Below are positions 1 to 8,533 of a DNA stretch of 64,000 bases, in pieces. This DNA comes from Flavipsychrobacter sp. GTDB lineage: Bacteria > Bacteroidota > Bacteroidia > Chitinophagales > Chitinophagaceae. Made by a program: the position numbers and the translations under genes. Each line of letters begins with the position of its first letter. The stretch's first letter is position 1. The notes below the pieces were generated by a model. That model was not told the origin of the DNA. It made no database searches and saw only the letters and a program-made list of their open reading frames with translations. Location: NCBI GenBank assembly GCA_031292525.1, contig JARLGY010000019.1, positions 124,001 through 188,000 of the forward strand, given 5' to 3'.

Positions 1-1010
1 ACAACAATATATTTTATGAAGATAGCGGATGTGGAGCATACCAGCTTCAATACATTGCGCTAAATGCCGGTGCTGAACCATTTACCTATATATATTACAA
101 CACGATCAATGATATTGCTAATTACTATTTTGACAAAAGGAATGGTTCCTTTTTGAGCGTGAGTAACAAGCCAGTACGCATATCGACTCAGGGCATCCTA
201 TTTGATGGGTTTGCCGGAAATTACGTAGCAGGCAGCGAAAACGGCATCCAAATCTACGATACATCGGGATTATTGTTACGGTCTTTCAAATTGCCATTGA
301 CCAGTTCTGCATCGACAATTTATTTGTGGAAAATTGCAGTTAATGCGCATTATTATGTACTAAATTACACGGAGACATACGGGAATGTCTATCAACCGAT
401 GACTGTTGTTTTAACAAAGAATGGCGATTTGATATCATCAGCAGCAAGTACTGTATTTAGTGATATTAAATTGACCACTGACAATCAAATATGGGCATTG
501 GAAAGAACAATAACCTCTGACAGTTCTAACCACACGCCGGTTACGTTTATGCAAATGGACCTTTATCAAAACATAAAACGTAAAAAGAGCATTGGCAAAT
601 CAATGACAAATGGCGTGGCTTTATCCATCAGCAACGGGAATATAATTATCACGGGGAATTGTTCTGAAGGGAATAGCAATGATAGTATTATAGTACCTAG
701 CCAGCTTTACTTTTACCGAGAAGCTATAGCGCACATACCCTTGCTGCCAGATACCAGCATTTCGTGCAATGAGATCAATGTTTTTCCCAACCCGGCTACT
801 CATATTTTACACATTGTCAGCAACAGCTTTAATGTAACTTATGGCTCTATTATAATCTTATATAATACTCTTGGGCAAAAGCTAGGGGTGTATAAATGGG
901 ACTTCAAGGAACTGGATATTGATGTAAGCTGGTTGCCTAAAGGGATGTATTATATACAAGCCATGAACGGTACCAACAAAATCTGTACTCAAAAAATAGT
1001 AAAACTGTAA
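1..1010 (+). CDS. T9SS type A sorting domain-containing protein (5' partial)
   Basis: The frame is open from base 3, so the gene begins upstream of the window; an in-frame TTG at 153 is not a convincing start. The visible part has no catalytic motif I recognise and reads like a beta-rich repeat or propeller ectodomain. The last 80 residues are a typical Bacteroidota type IX secretion C-terminal domain: an NVFPNPATH motif, a LYNTLGQ segment, a LPKGMYYIQ turn and a basic end KIVKL. The protein is therefore probably exported by T9SS and either anchored at the surface or released. It converges on the minus-strand thioredoxin-like gene with no base between the two stop codons. The function of the body of the protein is unknown. 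Confidence 0.85.
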   Translation, partial: NNIFYEDSGCGAYQLQYIALNAGAEPFTYIYYNTINDIANYYFDKRNGSFLSVSNKPVRISTQGILFDGFAGNYVAGSENGIQIYDTSGLLLRSFKLPLTSSASTIYLWKIAVNAHYYVLNYTETYGNVYQPMTVVLTKNGDLISSAASTVFSDIKLTTDNQIWALERTITSDSSNHTPVTFMQMDLYQNIKRKKSIGKSMTNGVALSISNGNIIITGNCSEGNSNDSIIVPSQLYFYREAIAHIPLLPDTSISCNEINVFPNPATHILHIVSNSFNVTYGSIIILYNTLGQKLGVYKWDFKELDIDVSWLPKGMYYIQAMNGTNKICTQKIVKL

Positions 1011-1625
1011 TTAGCCCTGGCTTATAATCACGCTTCTCATCAGCCTTAATATCTCTGCTTGAAAAGTGACACCTTTGTCTTTGGCATACCAGCCATGAAT
1101 TTCTTTTTCTATATCCAGAAATGACTGGCCATTATTATCTCTACGCCAGTTCATCATCATGGCCTGTGGAATGGAAGGACGGGGACCCCAATGAAATAAT
1201 TCCTCGCCGGTAGCGTTGCTGACTGCTATAAGTATGGGAATACTGCGCCCACCATTGGTAAGGTACTTATCCATTATTTGAGGATTAGTATCGCGCAATA
1301 TGAGCCGGAGCTCGATATTACCGCCTGAAGCTTCCACCATTTTTACCATAACAGGCAAGGTCTGTGCTGCATCGCCACACCAAGATTCTGTGATGACCCA
1401 CCATATTTGTGGCTGTGCCTTTTTTGCTTCAGCAATAGCCTCATCACTTATAGTAAGCGTCTTTTCCCAACGCTGGAGGCGCTGCAAGGAAAGTTTGGTC
1501 CAGAATATAAAGTCATCCCCTTTTACATCTCCCGTAAACAAACCATCGGCCACCAGCTTTTCCATAAGCTGCATGAAAGCAGGATAAGAATAGTAGCTGA
1601 GGTTATTAAAAACATCCATGATCAT
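1011..1625 (-). CDS. thioredoxin-family protein with a WCGDA active site
   Basis: A 204-residue cytosolic protein without a signal peptide. The segment ITESWCGDAAQTLP, followed by a cis-Pro-like SIPILIAV strand, matches the thioredoxin_9-type family (PF14595). The second cysteine of a CxxC pair is Ala here (C-G-D-A), so a classical dithiol/disulfide exchange is unlikely; a single-cysteine or non-redox role is inferred. Two ATG codons (1625 and 1619) are possible starts. Its stop codon abuts the stop of the convergent T9SS gene. About 270 bp of hairpin-rich spacer separates it from the upstream MFS gene on the same strand, so it is probably transcribed separately. Confidence 0.8.
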   Translation of the reverse strand: MIMDVFNNLSYYSYPAFMQLMEKLVADGLFTGDVKGDDFIFWTKLSLQRLQRWEKTLTISDEAIAEAKKAQPQIWWVITESWCGDAAQTLPVMVKMVEASGGNIELRLILRDTNPQIMDKYLTNGGRSIPILIAVSNATGEELFHWGPRPSIPQAMMMNWRRDNNGQSFLDIEKEIHGWYAKDKGVTFQAEILRLMRSVIISQG

Positions 1626-1729
1626 ACGTCTTTAGTGGAGTGAAGCAATTAGTAAGTGTATCCTTATTTATTGTTGTCTACAAGCGCCCAAAATCTTAAA
1701 ATATTTCTACAAATTCTGATTTCCATTCT

Positions 1730-1797
1730 TTACTTTTTTTGATGCCAAAAAAAGTAACAAAAAAAGGCGGTCGGCAGCTATTATCGCTGCTGCCGAC
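1730..1797. repeat. two adjacent perfect hairpins in an intergenic spacer
   Basis: TTACTTTTTTT (1730-1740) and AAAAAAAGTAA (1747-1757) form a perfect 11-bp inverted repeat around GATGCC. Immediately downstream, GTCGGCAGC (1770-1778) and GCTGCCGAC (1789-1797) form a 9-bp GC-rich stem. The element lies between two minus-strand genes. It could act as a bidirectional terminator for the MFS gene or belong to an interspersed intergenic repeat family. I did not find another copy by eye in this window. Confidence 0.6.
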
Positions 1798-1898
1798 GCA
1801 GCTTTGTGCGGGCAGCAGTGCTATTGTTCTGCCAAGCTAAAGAATTCTACCTCATAGTAACCTGCCCCGTAACTATCCTACTTAATCTTTTAGAACAG

Positions 1899-3128
1899 TT
1901 ACTCTTCAATAAAATCAAGATCTTTACCGTAGGTTTCTTCGGTAAGTATTGCGGCTACAAAACTAATGGTCATTACTATAATGCCTGTAACCGCGGCAGC
2001 ATCTATATAACCAAATGTAGGCTTCAGGGTGTTGAACAAGAGGATAAGCAACGGGACTGAACCGCGCACCATATTAGGGACGGTGGTTGCTGAAGTGGCC
2101 CGTAAGTTGGTACCAAAATGCTCTGCAGCCATAGTAACAAATAACGCCCAGAAGCCGGTACCAAAGCCTAACAATGCACAGATGAGATACATGCCGGTGA
2201 CACTGCCATGCCCTTGCCGGAAAAAGAAGATCATACCCACAACGGTGATGCAATAAAAAAGATAAAGGGCACGCTTACGGCTGCGGAGCTCGCGACTGAG
2301 CAAACCTGCCAGCAGATCGCCAATAGAAATAGCTACGTAGGCAAACATTACTGCTCTTCCGGAATCTACAGGACCCTGCAAGCCAAAACGCTCGCCAAAC
2401 TCTTTCGAAAATGTGATAAGGATACCAATAACGTACCAGGTGGGCAAGCCAATGAGTATGCTTAATAGGTACTTTTTAAACCGCTTGTCATTAGTAAAGA
2501 ACATGAGGAAATTCCCCTTCTTTACATTGGCATGCTGTATGGTTTTAAACATACCTGACTCGAAGACACTGACACGCAATAACAGTAACAATAGCCCCAG
2601 GCCACCACCTATATAGTAGCAAACGCGCCAATCGAAAGTTTGGGAAATAAAGTAAGCAACAACAGCGCCGGTAAGACCTATACCCGCCACTATAGAAGTA
2701 GCAACACCACGCTTTTCTTTTGTAACCAATTCGCTTACAAGTGTAATGCCAGCACCTAATTCGCCAGCCAGGCCTATACCTGCAATGAAACGACAAAGGC
2801 TGTATTGATTAACTGTTTGGACGAAGCCATTGGCGATATTGGCCAAAGAGTATAATAGTATGGAGCCAAATAATACACTCAATCTACCCTTCTTATCACC
2901 TATAACGCCCCAAATAATGCCACCAATTAGCAGCCCCGTCATTTGAATACTTATGATAGACTTGCCACTTACATCCAATTGCACAGCATCAAGGCCTAAG
3001 CTTTTGAGGCTTTTTACCCGAATGATGCTGAACAGCAAAAGATCGTATATATCTACAAAGTAACCCAACGAAGCCACCAGTACCGGGATGCTAAGCAGGG
3101 CAATAGTTTTGTTCTGACTCTGAGTCAT
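1899..3128 (-). CDS. MFS transporter (sugar/metabolite porter type)
   Basis: A 409-residue protein with about 12 hydrophobic segments. Residues around 77-85 (GVIGDKKGR) form the cytoplasmic loop 2-3 signature GxxxDxxGR of the major facilitator superfamily, and the RFIAGIGLAGELGAG stretch is characteristic of the metabolite:H+ symporter branch. It should be an inner-membrane secondary transporter; the substrate cannot be told from sequence. It starts 5 bp downstream of the DedA gene stop, so the two are probably cotranscribed. No dedicated enzyme lies in the same operon to indicate a substrate. Confidence 0.85.
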   Translation of the reverse strand: MTQSQNKTIALLSIPVLVASLGYFVDIYDLLLFSIIRVKSLKSLGLDAVQLDVSGKSIISIQMTGLLIGGIIWGVIGDKKGRLSVLFGSILLYSLANIANGFVQTVNQYSLCRFIAGIGLAGELGAGITLVSELVTKEKRGVATSIVAGIGLTGAVVAYFISQTFDWRVCYYIGGGLGLLLLLLRVSVFESGMFKTIQHANVKKGNFLMFFTNDKRFKKYLLSILIGLPTWYVIGILITFSKEFGERFGLQGPVDSGRAVMFAYVAISIGDLLAGLLSRELRSRKRALYLFYCITVVGMIFFFRQGHGSVTGMYLICALLGFGTGFWALFVTMAAEHFGTNLRATSATTVPNMVRGSVPLLILLFNTLKPTFGYIDAAAVTGIIVMTISFVAAILTEETYGKDLDFIEE

Positions 3129-3133
3129 GGAAA

Positions 3134-3799
3134 TTAGTTATTGGGTTGACCGCCTGCCGCTACCGGTTTTTTACCGAAGATCATCTTCAGCAATACAGGA
3201 GCTGTGGTTACTAAAATAAGTGCATAGATCACCTTGTCCAGGTTGGTCCTCACCCACTCATTGCCACCCAACATGAAGCCGATGGTAAGCACGCCACCTA
3301 CCCACAGTATGCAACCAATAACGTTGTATGAAAAAAACTTTTTGTAGTTCATATCTACAACGCCTGCAACTATTGGGGCGAAAGTGCGCACGATAGGCAG
3401 AAAGCGGGCCAGTATAATGGCTGTGCCACCTTTTCGCTCATAAAAGTCGTGCGCCTGATGCAGGTGTTTTTGCTTGAATAAGAATGTATCTTTTTTCTGG
3501 AACAGCATATGGCCAGATTTATTACCAAACCAGTAACCCACCATATTACCGAGCACCCCGGCTACCGTCATTAATACGATCCAATAAATAAGATTGACAA
3601 CGGGATTTTCAAACGGCACATTTGAGCGGGAGATAATCATACCACTTACAAACAAAAGAGAATCGCCAGGAAGAAAGAAACCAACAAAAAGACCTGTTTC
3701 GGCAAAAAGCACAAACATTACTATATATAAGCCACCATGACTATTTATCCAGACTTCGTTCGTGAGGTTCTTGAAGAGGTCTAATAATTCGTGTATCAT
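3134..3799 (-). CDS. DedA-family membrane protein (VTT domain)
   Basis: A 221-residue protein of the DedA/SNARE-associated family. It has GFFLPGDSLLF near residues 40-50 and the conserved ARFLPIVRTFAPIVAG motif at 131-146 with both arginines (R132 and R138) present. The glycine-rich VLGNMVGYWFG helix is also typical. Family members act in the inner membrane and are linked to lipid carrier (undecaprenyl phosphate or phospholipid) flipping, proton-motive force and envelope integrity. Length is normal. It is the first gene of a probable two-gene operon with the MFS permease. Confidence 0.92.
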   Translation of the reverse strand: MIHELLDLFKNLTNEVWINSHGGLYIVMFVLFAETGLFVGFFLPGDSLLFVSGMIISRSNVPFENPVVNLIYWIVLMTVAGVLGNMVGYWFGNKSGHMLFQKKDTFLFKQKHLHQAHDFYERKGGTAIILARFLPIVRTFAPIVAGVVDMNYKKFFSYNVIGCILWVGGVLTIGFMLGGNEWVRTNLDKVIYALILVTTAPVLLKMIFGKKPVAAGGQPNN

Positions 3800-3892
3800 A
3801 AATTGTTCTTAGAAAGGGTGAAAATAAGGAAAATACTATAAACACGGCGTTTACACATAGCAAAATCCGTATTAAATAATGGCGAAAAGATA

Positions 3893-5266
3893 CTAAGGCT
3901 TCTCCCATTTGTTGACCACGACGGTAGCAATACTATTGCCTACCACGTTGGCTGCAGTTCTGCCCATGTCCATTATGGGATCGATACCCAGCAGCAGGGC
4001 AAGGCCTGCTTCTGGTATTTTGAAGGTAGCTAAGGTACCTGCAACAATAACTAAAGATGCACGTGGCACCCCCGCTATGCCCTTGCTGGTAAGCAAAAGC
4101 ACCATAAGCATACTGAACTGAGTGCCCATATCCAAATGCATACCATAGCACTGCGCCAGGAATAAAGATGCAAAGGCCATGTACATCATAGAACCAGCCA
4201 GGTTGAAAGAGTAGCCAAGCGGTAATACAAAACTTACTATACGCTCGTGGCAACCAAAACGCTCTAACTGTAAAATAAGAGACGGGAATGCAGCCTCACT
4301 GCTATTGGTACTAAATGCCAGCAATGTTGGCTGTTTGATGTGACTGAGCAGGCTGCGCACCCGGCGGCCTATTATAAAATAGCACGCCAGCAACAGAATG
4401 CCCAACAACAAGAATAGCCCCAAATAAAACTCACCAATGAATAATGAATACGTTTGCAGAATGCCTATGCCCTGCTTTGCAATAACCACCGTGATAGCAC
4501 CGAAAACAGCGACAGGTGCAAAACGCATGATGATCATCGTCATTTTGAGGATGACGTGGGAAATAGCATCTAATGCCCTGGTAACTGCAATACCCCGCTT
4601 ACCAATGGATGCGGTAGCGAACCCAAAGAACAAAGCGAAGACCACCACTTGCAATATCTCGTTGCGCGCCATGGCATCGAAAATGCTGGTGGGGAACATA
4701 TGATATAGAAAATCACGGGCATTCATGCTTACGGCAGGAAGCGGCGCACTGCTTGCAATATCGGGGACGGGTAAATGCATGGTCGAGCCAGGCTGAAAGA
4801 AATTGACCAACCCCATGCCCAGTAACAAACTGAGAAACGAACCGCATGAAAACCAAATTAATGTGCGCGCACCAATACGACCAATAGCTTTACTATCGCC
4901 AATTTTGGCCACGCCTACCGCCAATGTAGTAAATACTATAGGCGCAATGATCATTTTTATAAGACGCAGAAAAAGATCAGCTATCAGGGAAAATGGTTCG
5001 AGTTTTTTATCCCTGTCGGCACTGGCATTATCTTTCAGACAGTTGAGATCTGCTATATGCTTATGTAGTATTTTATAAGCAGCCCCGGTAGTATCTGCAA
5101 TGCCATGCATCTGTAGCCTTGTATCCTGCAACTGCCTTTCCAAACTAGCTATTACAAGGTTCTCATGTTGTACGTACCTGGTGTTCAGTATCACGCCCAC
5201 ACAAACACCTAATACTAAAGCAAGCACTATGTATAGCGTGAGGTGATTCGTTTTTTTATTCTCCAT
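3893..5266 (-). CDS. dicarboxylate/amino acid:cation symporter (DAACS/SDF family)
   Basis: A 457-residue symporter related to GltP/DctA. The C-terminal transport core carries the serine-rich reentrant loop STNSSEAAFPS, the LGYSFNLAGS segment, the reentrant loop around SKGIAGVPRAS, and the substrate/ion site DPIMDMGRTAANVVGN. It should import dicarboxylates or acidic amino acids with Na+ or H+. Between the first transmembrane helix and TM2 there is a charged segment of about 60 residues (ENLVIASLERQLQDTRLQM onward) with heptad-like character, longer than in DctA and probably periplasmic. It is monocistronic, with AT-rich spacers on both sides. Confidence 0.93.
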   Translation of the reverse strand: MENKKTNHLTLYIVLALVLGVCVGVILNTRYVQHENLVIASLERQLQDTRLQMHGIADTTGAAYKILHKHIADLNCLKDNASADRDKKLEPFSLIADLFLRLIKMIIAPIVFTTLAVGVAKIGDSKAIGRIGARTLIWFSCGSFLSLLLGMGLVNFFQPGSTMHLPVPDIASSAPLPAVSMNARDFLYHMFPTSIFDAMARNEILQVVVFALFFGFATASIGKRGIAVTRALDAISHVILKMTMIIMRFAPVAVFGAITVVIAKQGIGILQTYSLFIGEFYLGLFLLLGILLLACYFIIGRRVRSLLSHIKQPTLLAFSTNSSEAAFPSLILQLERFGCHERIVSFVLPLGYSFNLAGSMMYMAFASLFLAQCYGMHLDMGTQFSMLMVLLLTSKGIAGVPRASLVIVAGTLATFKIPEAGLALLLGIDPIMDMGRTAANVVGNSIATVVVNKWEKP

Positions 5267-5355
5267 GTTGATAAGGCAACAAATTTAAAACAATTTAACA
5301 GCACTACTGTATAACAAAACAACTGCACAAGCCACTAACGTTTATTAACATAATA

Positions 5356-6267
5356 CTAAAAGTCAAGCTGGTCTTGCACTGAACTATTGCCTTGCAGTCC
5401 TCCTGTATGCACACACAGAATACGAGCATTCTTTGAGAAAACGCCATTACTTAACATTTCTTTAAGACCATACATCATTTTAGCATTGTACACCATATCC
5501 AATGGTATTCCATGGCGGTGATAAAACTCATTCATAAATTGAAGCAATATATTATTGCACTTACCAAACCCACCAAAATGCCAATTGGTGTATATATGCC
5601 AATTTTCATTTGTTTTATTGTTGAGATGAGGCACAATGGCACTGTTAAAATCATTATTACCTTTAAAGGGAGCAAAACCAAGCACGGTGGTTGAGGGACA
5701 TAAGGCATTCCGCAAACCGATAAATGAAGTGCCTGTACCCACCGAAATGCAAACATGTGTGTAGCCGCCGGGTATCAATAAAGCCATATCGGCAGCACCC
5801 ATGCGGCCCTCGTTGTTAGCTCCGCCTTCCGGAATAATGAAACTATCGCCATACTTATCGGTGAGCTCCTGCTGGAATCCAGGTTCTGTTTTCCTGCTGT
5901 AGTCGGCAGTGGATATGTACACCAGTTGCATTCCCATATCACTACTGGTTTTTAAAGTTACAGAGGGAGCATTTTGCGCATACAAGCCACGCACAATACC
6001 TATACATGGCATATGATGTGCTTGTGCAGCGGCGGCAGTAGCTATTAAATGATTGGAGTAAGCACCACCGAATGTAAGCACCTGTGTAGCCCCAAAATCT
6101 TTAGCTGCCTGCAGGTTGCGTTTTAACTTGTACCATTTATTGCCTGATATAACAGGATGCACCAGATCGAGCCGCAACATATTTATTGCGGCTACCCTCC
6201 CCCCATACCAATCTTCATTTAATGGTTGTATTATGGCCTTATCCTCACAAATTATATCCATACTCAC
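5356..6267 (-). CDS. 1-aminocyclopropane-1-carboxylate deaminase/D-cysteine desulfhydrase family PLP enzyme
   Basis: A 303-residue fold-type II PLP enzyme. Residues 40-49 (ISGNKWYKLK) contain the lysine-bearing motif of the ACC deaminase/D-cysteine desulfhydrase family, and GGAYSNH (67-73) forms the cofactor/substrate pocket. A phosphate-binding glycine loop follows (CISVGTGTSFIG). Enzymes of this family deaminate ACC to 2-oxobutyrate or convert D-cysteine to pyruvate, H2S and ammonia. SNH rather than an ACC-deaminase-like motif makes D-cysteine desulfhydrase more likely. The start overlaps the 3' end of era by 23 bp (17 bp if the second ATG is used), implying translational coupling. Confidence 0.88.
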   Translation of the reverse strand: MSMDIICEDKAIIQPLNEDWYGGRVAAINMLRLDLVHPVISGNKWYKLKRNLQAAKDFGATQVLTFGGAYSNHLIATAAAAQAHHMPCIGIVRGLYAQNAPSVTLKTSSDMGMQLVYISTADYSRKTEPGFQQELTDKYGDSFIIPEGGANNEGRMGAADMALLIPGGYTHVCISVGTGTSFIGLRNALCPSTTVLGFAPFKGNNDFNSAIVPHLNNKTNENWHIYTNWHFGGFGKCNNILLQFMNEFYHRHGIPLDMVYNAKMMYGLKEMLSNGVFSKNARILCVHTGGLQGNSSVQDQLDF

Positions 6268-7141
6268 GCAGGTAGTTTTCGTTGTCGCGCCACTTATCCC
6301 GCACCTTCACAAAGAGCTCCAAGTGCACCTTTACGCCCAGGAAGTCTTCTATATCTTTCCGAGAGCTGATGCCGAGTTGTTTTATCATGCTCCCCCCCTT
6401 ACCTATTAATATTACCTTTTGGGTTTCGCGGGTTACAATGATCTCCACCTTTATAACGGTGAGTGTACTTTTCTCTTCAAAAGACTGCACTATGACCGCT
6501 GAATGATAAGGTATCTCTTCGTGATAGAGATTATATATCTGCCCACGAACCAATTCACTTACAAAGAACCGTTCTGTACGGTCGCTGATATTATCATCAG
6601 GATAATAAGGTGGCGCTACAGGAAGATGTTTCAATATAAACGTAAGTATCTTATCCATGTTCAGCTTTTTATGTGCTGAAACAGGTACGACATCCCACTT
6701 GGGGTATTTCTCTTTATATTGAGCTACGGTGGCAGCCACTTCTTCTTTATCCTTTACCAGATCGGTCTTGTTCAACAAAAGTATTGTAGGCACCTTCAGC
6801 TTCAACATAGCCGTTATGGCTTCAAATTCTTCAGCAGGTTGCGTGATATCATGCATTAGTATAGCCACATCGGCATCTTCAAGTGCACTCTTTACCTGGC
6901 GCATCATTTTCTCGTGCAGCTTGTACTTAGGCTCTATGATACCCGGGGTATCAGAAAATATGATCTGATAGTAAGGATCGTTAAGGATACCCAATATGCG
7001 ATGACGCGTGGTTTGCACCTTTGCAGATGTAATAACGAGCTTCTCGCCCAATAAGGCATTGAGCAATGTGGACTTACCTGCGTTGGGCGCGCCGAATATA
7101 TTTACGAAACCTGATTTAAAATTGTCTGGCATTGGATGCAA
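6245..7141 (-). CDS. era: GTPase Era
   Basis: A 298-residue protein of normal Era length. It has G1 GAPNAGKST (17-25), switch region TTRHR, G3 DTPG, G4 NKTD and a C-terminal KH domain with the GKGGSMIKQLG loop that binds the 3' end of 16S rRNA. Era assists 30S subunit maturation. Start codons at 7141 and 7132 are both possible. It is followed by the PLP enzyme gene in a 23-bp overlap. The initiator tRNA lies upstream on the opposite strand. Confidence 0.97.
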   Translation of the reverse strand: MHPMPDNFKSGFVNIFGAPNAGKSTLLNALLGEKLVITSAKVQTTRHRILGILNDPYYQIIFSDTPGIIEPKYKLHEKMMRQVKSALEDADVAILMHDITQPAEEFEAITAMLKLKVPTILLLNKTDLVKDKEEVAATVAQYKEKYPKWDVVPVSAHKKLNMDKILTFILKHLPVAPPYYPDDNISDRTERFFVSELVRGQIYNLYHEEIPYHSAVIVQSFEEKSTLTVIKVEIIVTRETQKVILIGKGGSMIKQLGISSRKDIEDFLGVKVHLELFVKVRDKWRDNENYLREYGYNL

Positions 7142-7195
7142 AATTACTATGCATTGGGCAATAAGCAGTTATTTACAGAAACTAAAAGAAATAGT

Positions 7196-7226
7196 TTGGT
7201 TAGTAATTATGAACCCTCTATATTTG
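7196..7226 (+). promoter_or_regulatory. Bacteroidota-type promoter of the initiator tRNA
   Basis: A -33 TTG (7196-7198) and a -7 box TATATTTG (7219-7226) are separated by 20 nt. They match the primary sigma consensus of Bacteroidota (TTG, about 19-21 nt, TAnnTTTG). The -7 box ends 12 nt before the first tRNA base. Confidence 0.8.
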
Positions 7227-7238
7227 CACTCCCAACAG

Positions 7239-7310
<72 letters not shown>

Positions 7311-7315
7311 CACAG

Positions 7316-7346
7316 TCCCTTCTGATTCATTTCAGGAGGGATTTTT
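7316..7346 (+). terminator. Rho-independent terminator of the tRNA
   Basis: TCCCTTCTGA (7316-7325) pairs with TCAGGAGGGA (7332-7341) to give a 10-bp stem with one T:G wobble and a 6-nt loop, followed by TTTTT. Confidence 0.92.
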
Positions 7347-7385
7347 GTTTAAGTAAATAGCTCACTATAAATACCCACTTATTTC

Positions 7386-8294
7386 ATGTTCTCTTTACAC
7401 AGAAAGGCAGCGCTGCTCCTTACCTCATTGGTTATTACCACTACTACTACCCAACTAAAAGCTCAGGGATTTTACATTAAAGAAGGTATCGGTTATGCCA
7501 TACCCATGCCGGGATCAACAAAAGACCAATTGGGCAATGTACTTAACGGCACTATAGTTGTGGGCTCCTCGGTAACCGGCTACCAGATAAAAAATGCATC
7601 CTTTTCGTCGGGTTTCCACGACATGATAGGCGGAGGCTATATGTTTACCAAGAATATTGGTGTTGAACTGAATGCCGATATTTTATTAGCCGGTACCCAG
7701 TACACCATTAATGAAATAGGCATCACCTCAAATAATGCCCCCGCCAATTTAGCTATAACACGACAAGCCAATGCATCCATCACATTTATGCCCGCTATGG
7801 TTATGCAAACATCCGGTAACAAGATAACAGGGTATATGCGCATGGGATTGCTATTGCCTGTGAGTACCAGTATTGAACGCCATAATATTTACTCTTACAA
7901 TACCGGGCAAGTAGATGACAACTATTGGAAAGACAAAAATTCGTTCTCTTTAGGGTTTGCAGGTGCAACTGGCATAAAATATAAGTGCGCCAGCAATTTT
8001 ACTTTATGGGCAGAGGTGAACCTGCAGTACTTATCCATATCGCGAAAAGAGTCGGATCTGGTGGGTTTTAGCGAAAATGGCCGTAGCTACAACACAGCCC
8101 TTTTAACGGGTGGGGTTAAAACAATATATTACAATAAGAATGCTACTACAAGTGCTAATGGGGAATATCAAGAGGCATTTGCACAACCATATAGTAATAT
8201 TGGATTTACCGTAGGTGTATCTGTAAATTTTGCGAAACACTATCACAAAGTGATCAAACGCAAAAAATCTGAACTTATGTCACGTGATTTTTAA
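7386..8294 (+). CDS. outer-membrane beta-barrel protein
   Basis: A 302-residue protein with a signal peptide (about residues 1-26, ending LKAQG). The mature part alternates polar and hydrophobic residues as in an OmpA/OmpW-like beta-barrel: FYIKEGIGYAIP, a GGYMFTKNIGVELNADI strand pair, and a final strand IGFTVGVSVNFAKHY. A short basic tail (KVIKRKKSELM) follows the last strand. No specific substrate or family could be named. It is flanked by the tRNA terminator upstream and a strong terminator downstream, so it is monocistronic. Confidence 0.75.
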   Translation: MFSLHRKAALLLTSLVITTTTTQLKAQGFYIKEGIGYAIPMPGSTKDQLGNVLNGTIVVGSSVTGYQIKNASFSSGFHDMIGGGYMFTKNIGVELNADILLAGTQYTINEIGITSNNAPANLAITRQANASITFMPAMVMQTSGNKITGYMRMGLLLPVSTSIERHNIYSYNTGQVDDNYWKDKNSFSLGFAGATGIKYKCASNFTLWAEVNLQYLSISRKESDLVGFSENGRSYNTALLTGGVKTIYYNKNATTSANGEYQEAFAQPYSNIGFTVGVSVNFAKHYHKVIKRKKSELMSRDF

Positions 8295-8361
8295 TCGTGT
8301 TGACTAGTTATTAAATAAAGAACTGACTAACACAATTCTATTCCTGTCATCGTTATTCCGT

Positions 8362-8392
8362 AAAAGCAATCATGAAAATGGTTGCTTTTTTT
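8362..8392 (+). terminator. Rho-independent terminator
   Basis: AAAAGCAATCAT (8362-8373) pairs with ATGGTTGCTTTT (8378-8389) around a GAAA tetraloop: 12 bp with one wobble, then further Ts. It closes the outer-membrane protein gene and insulates it from the Kdp regulator. Confidence 0.92.
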
Positions 8393-8446
8393 ATGTTTGT
8401 TTGGCAAGAGACCCCTTAGCGTTTTTCAGTTATTATCTGCTGGCTA

Positions 8447-8470
8447 CGTCAAAATTATTTTATTTTGACG
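8447..8470. promoter_or_regulatory. inverted repeat upstream of the Kdp-locus regulator (candidate operator)
   Basis: CGTCAAAAT (8447-8455) and ATTTTGACG (8462-8470) form a perfect 9-bp dyad with a 6-nt centre. The half-site TCAAAAT/ATTTTGA matches the core of the palindromes at 9907-9921 and 17987-18014, so it may be an autoregulatory site for the sigma-54 activator encoded at 8534. Confidence 0.5.
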
Positions 8471-8478
8471 ATAGTACT

Positions 8479-8516
8479 AAAAGTACAATAGATTGAAACC
8501 ACCTATTGTACTTTTG
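8479..8516. promoter_or_regulatory. 13-bp inverted repeat overlapping the -7 box of the regulator gene
   Basis: AAAAGTACAATAG (8479-8491) and CTATTGTACTTTT (8503-8515) are perfect reverse complements separated by 11 nt. The right arm contains TACTTTTG (8509-8516), a good TAnnTTTG -7 box, 17 nt before the ATG of the regulator. I saw no matching TTG at the right distance. The dyad could be a repressor operator or a 5' mRNA hairpin. The 10-mer AAAGTACAAT recurs at 9941-9950 downstream of the same gene. Confidence 0.6.
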
Positions 8517-8533
8517 CATTCCAATCCAACGCA

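Noticed and set aside
4540-4548. A further TCATTTTGA 9-mer
   Set aside because: It lies inside the dicarboxylate symporter coding sequence, is not part of a longer dyad near a promoter, and fits the one chance occurrence expected in the window.
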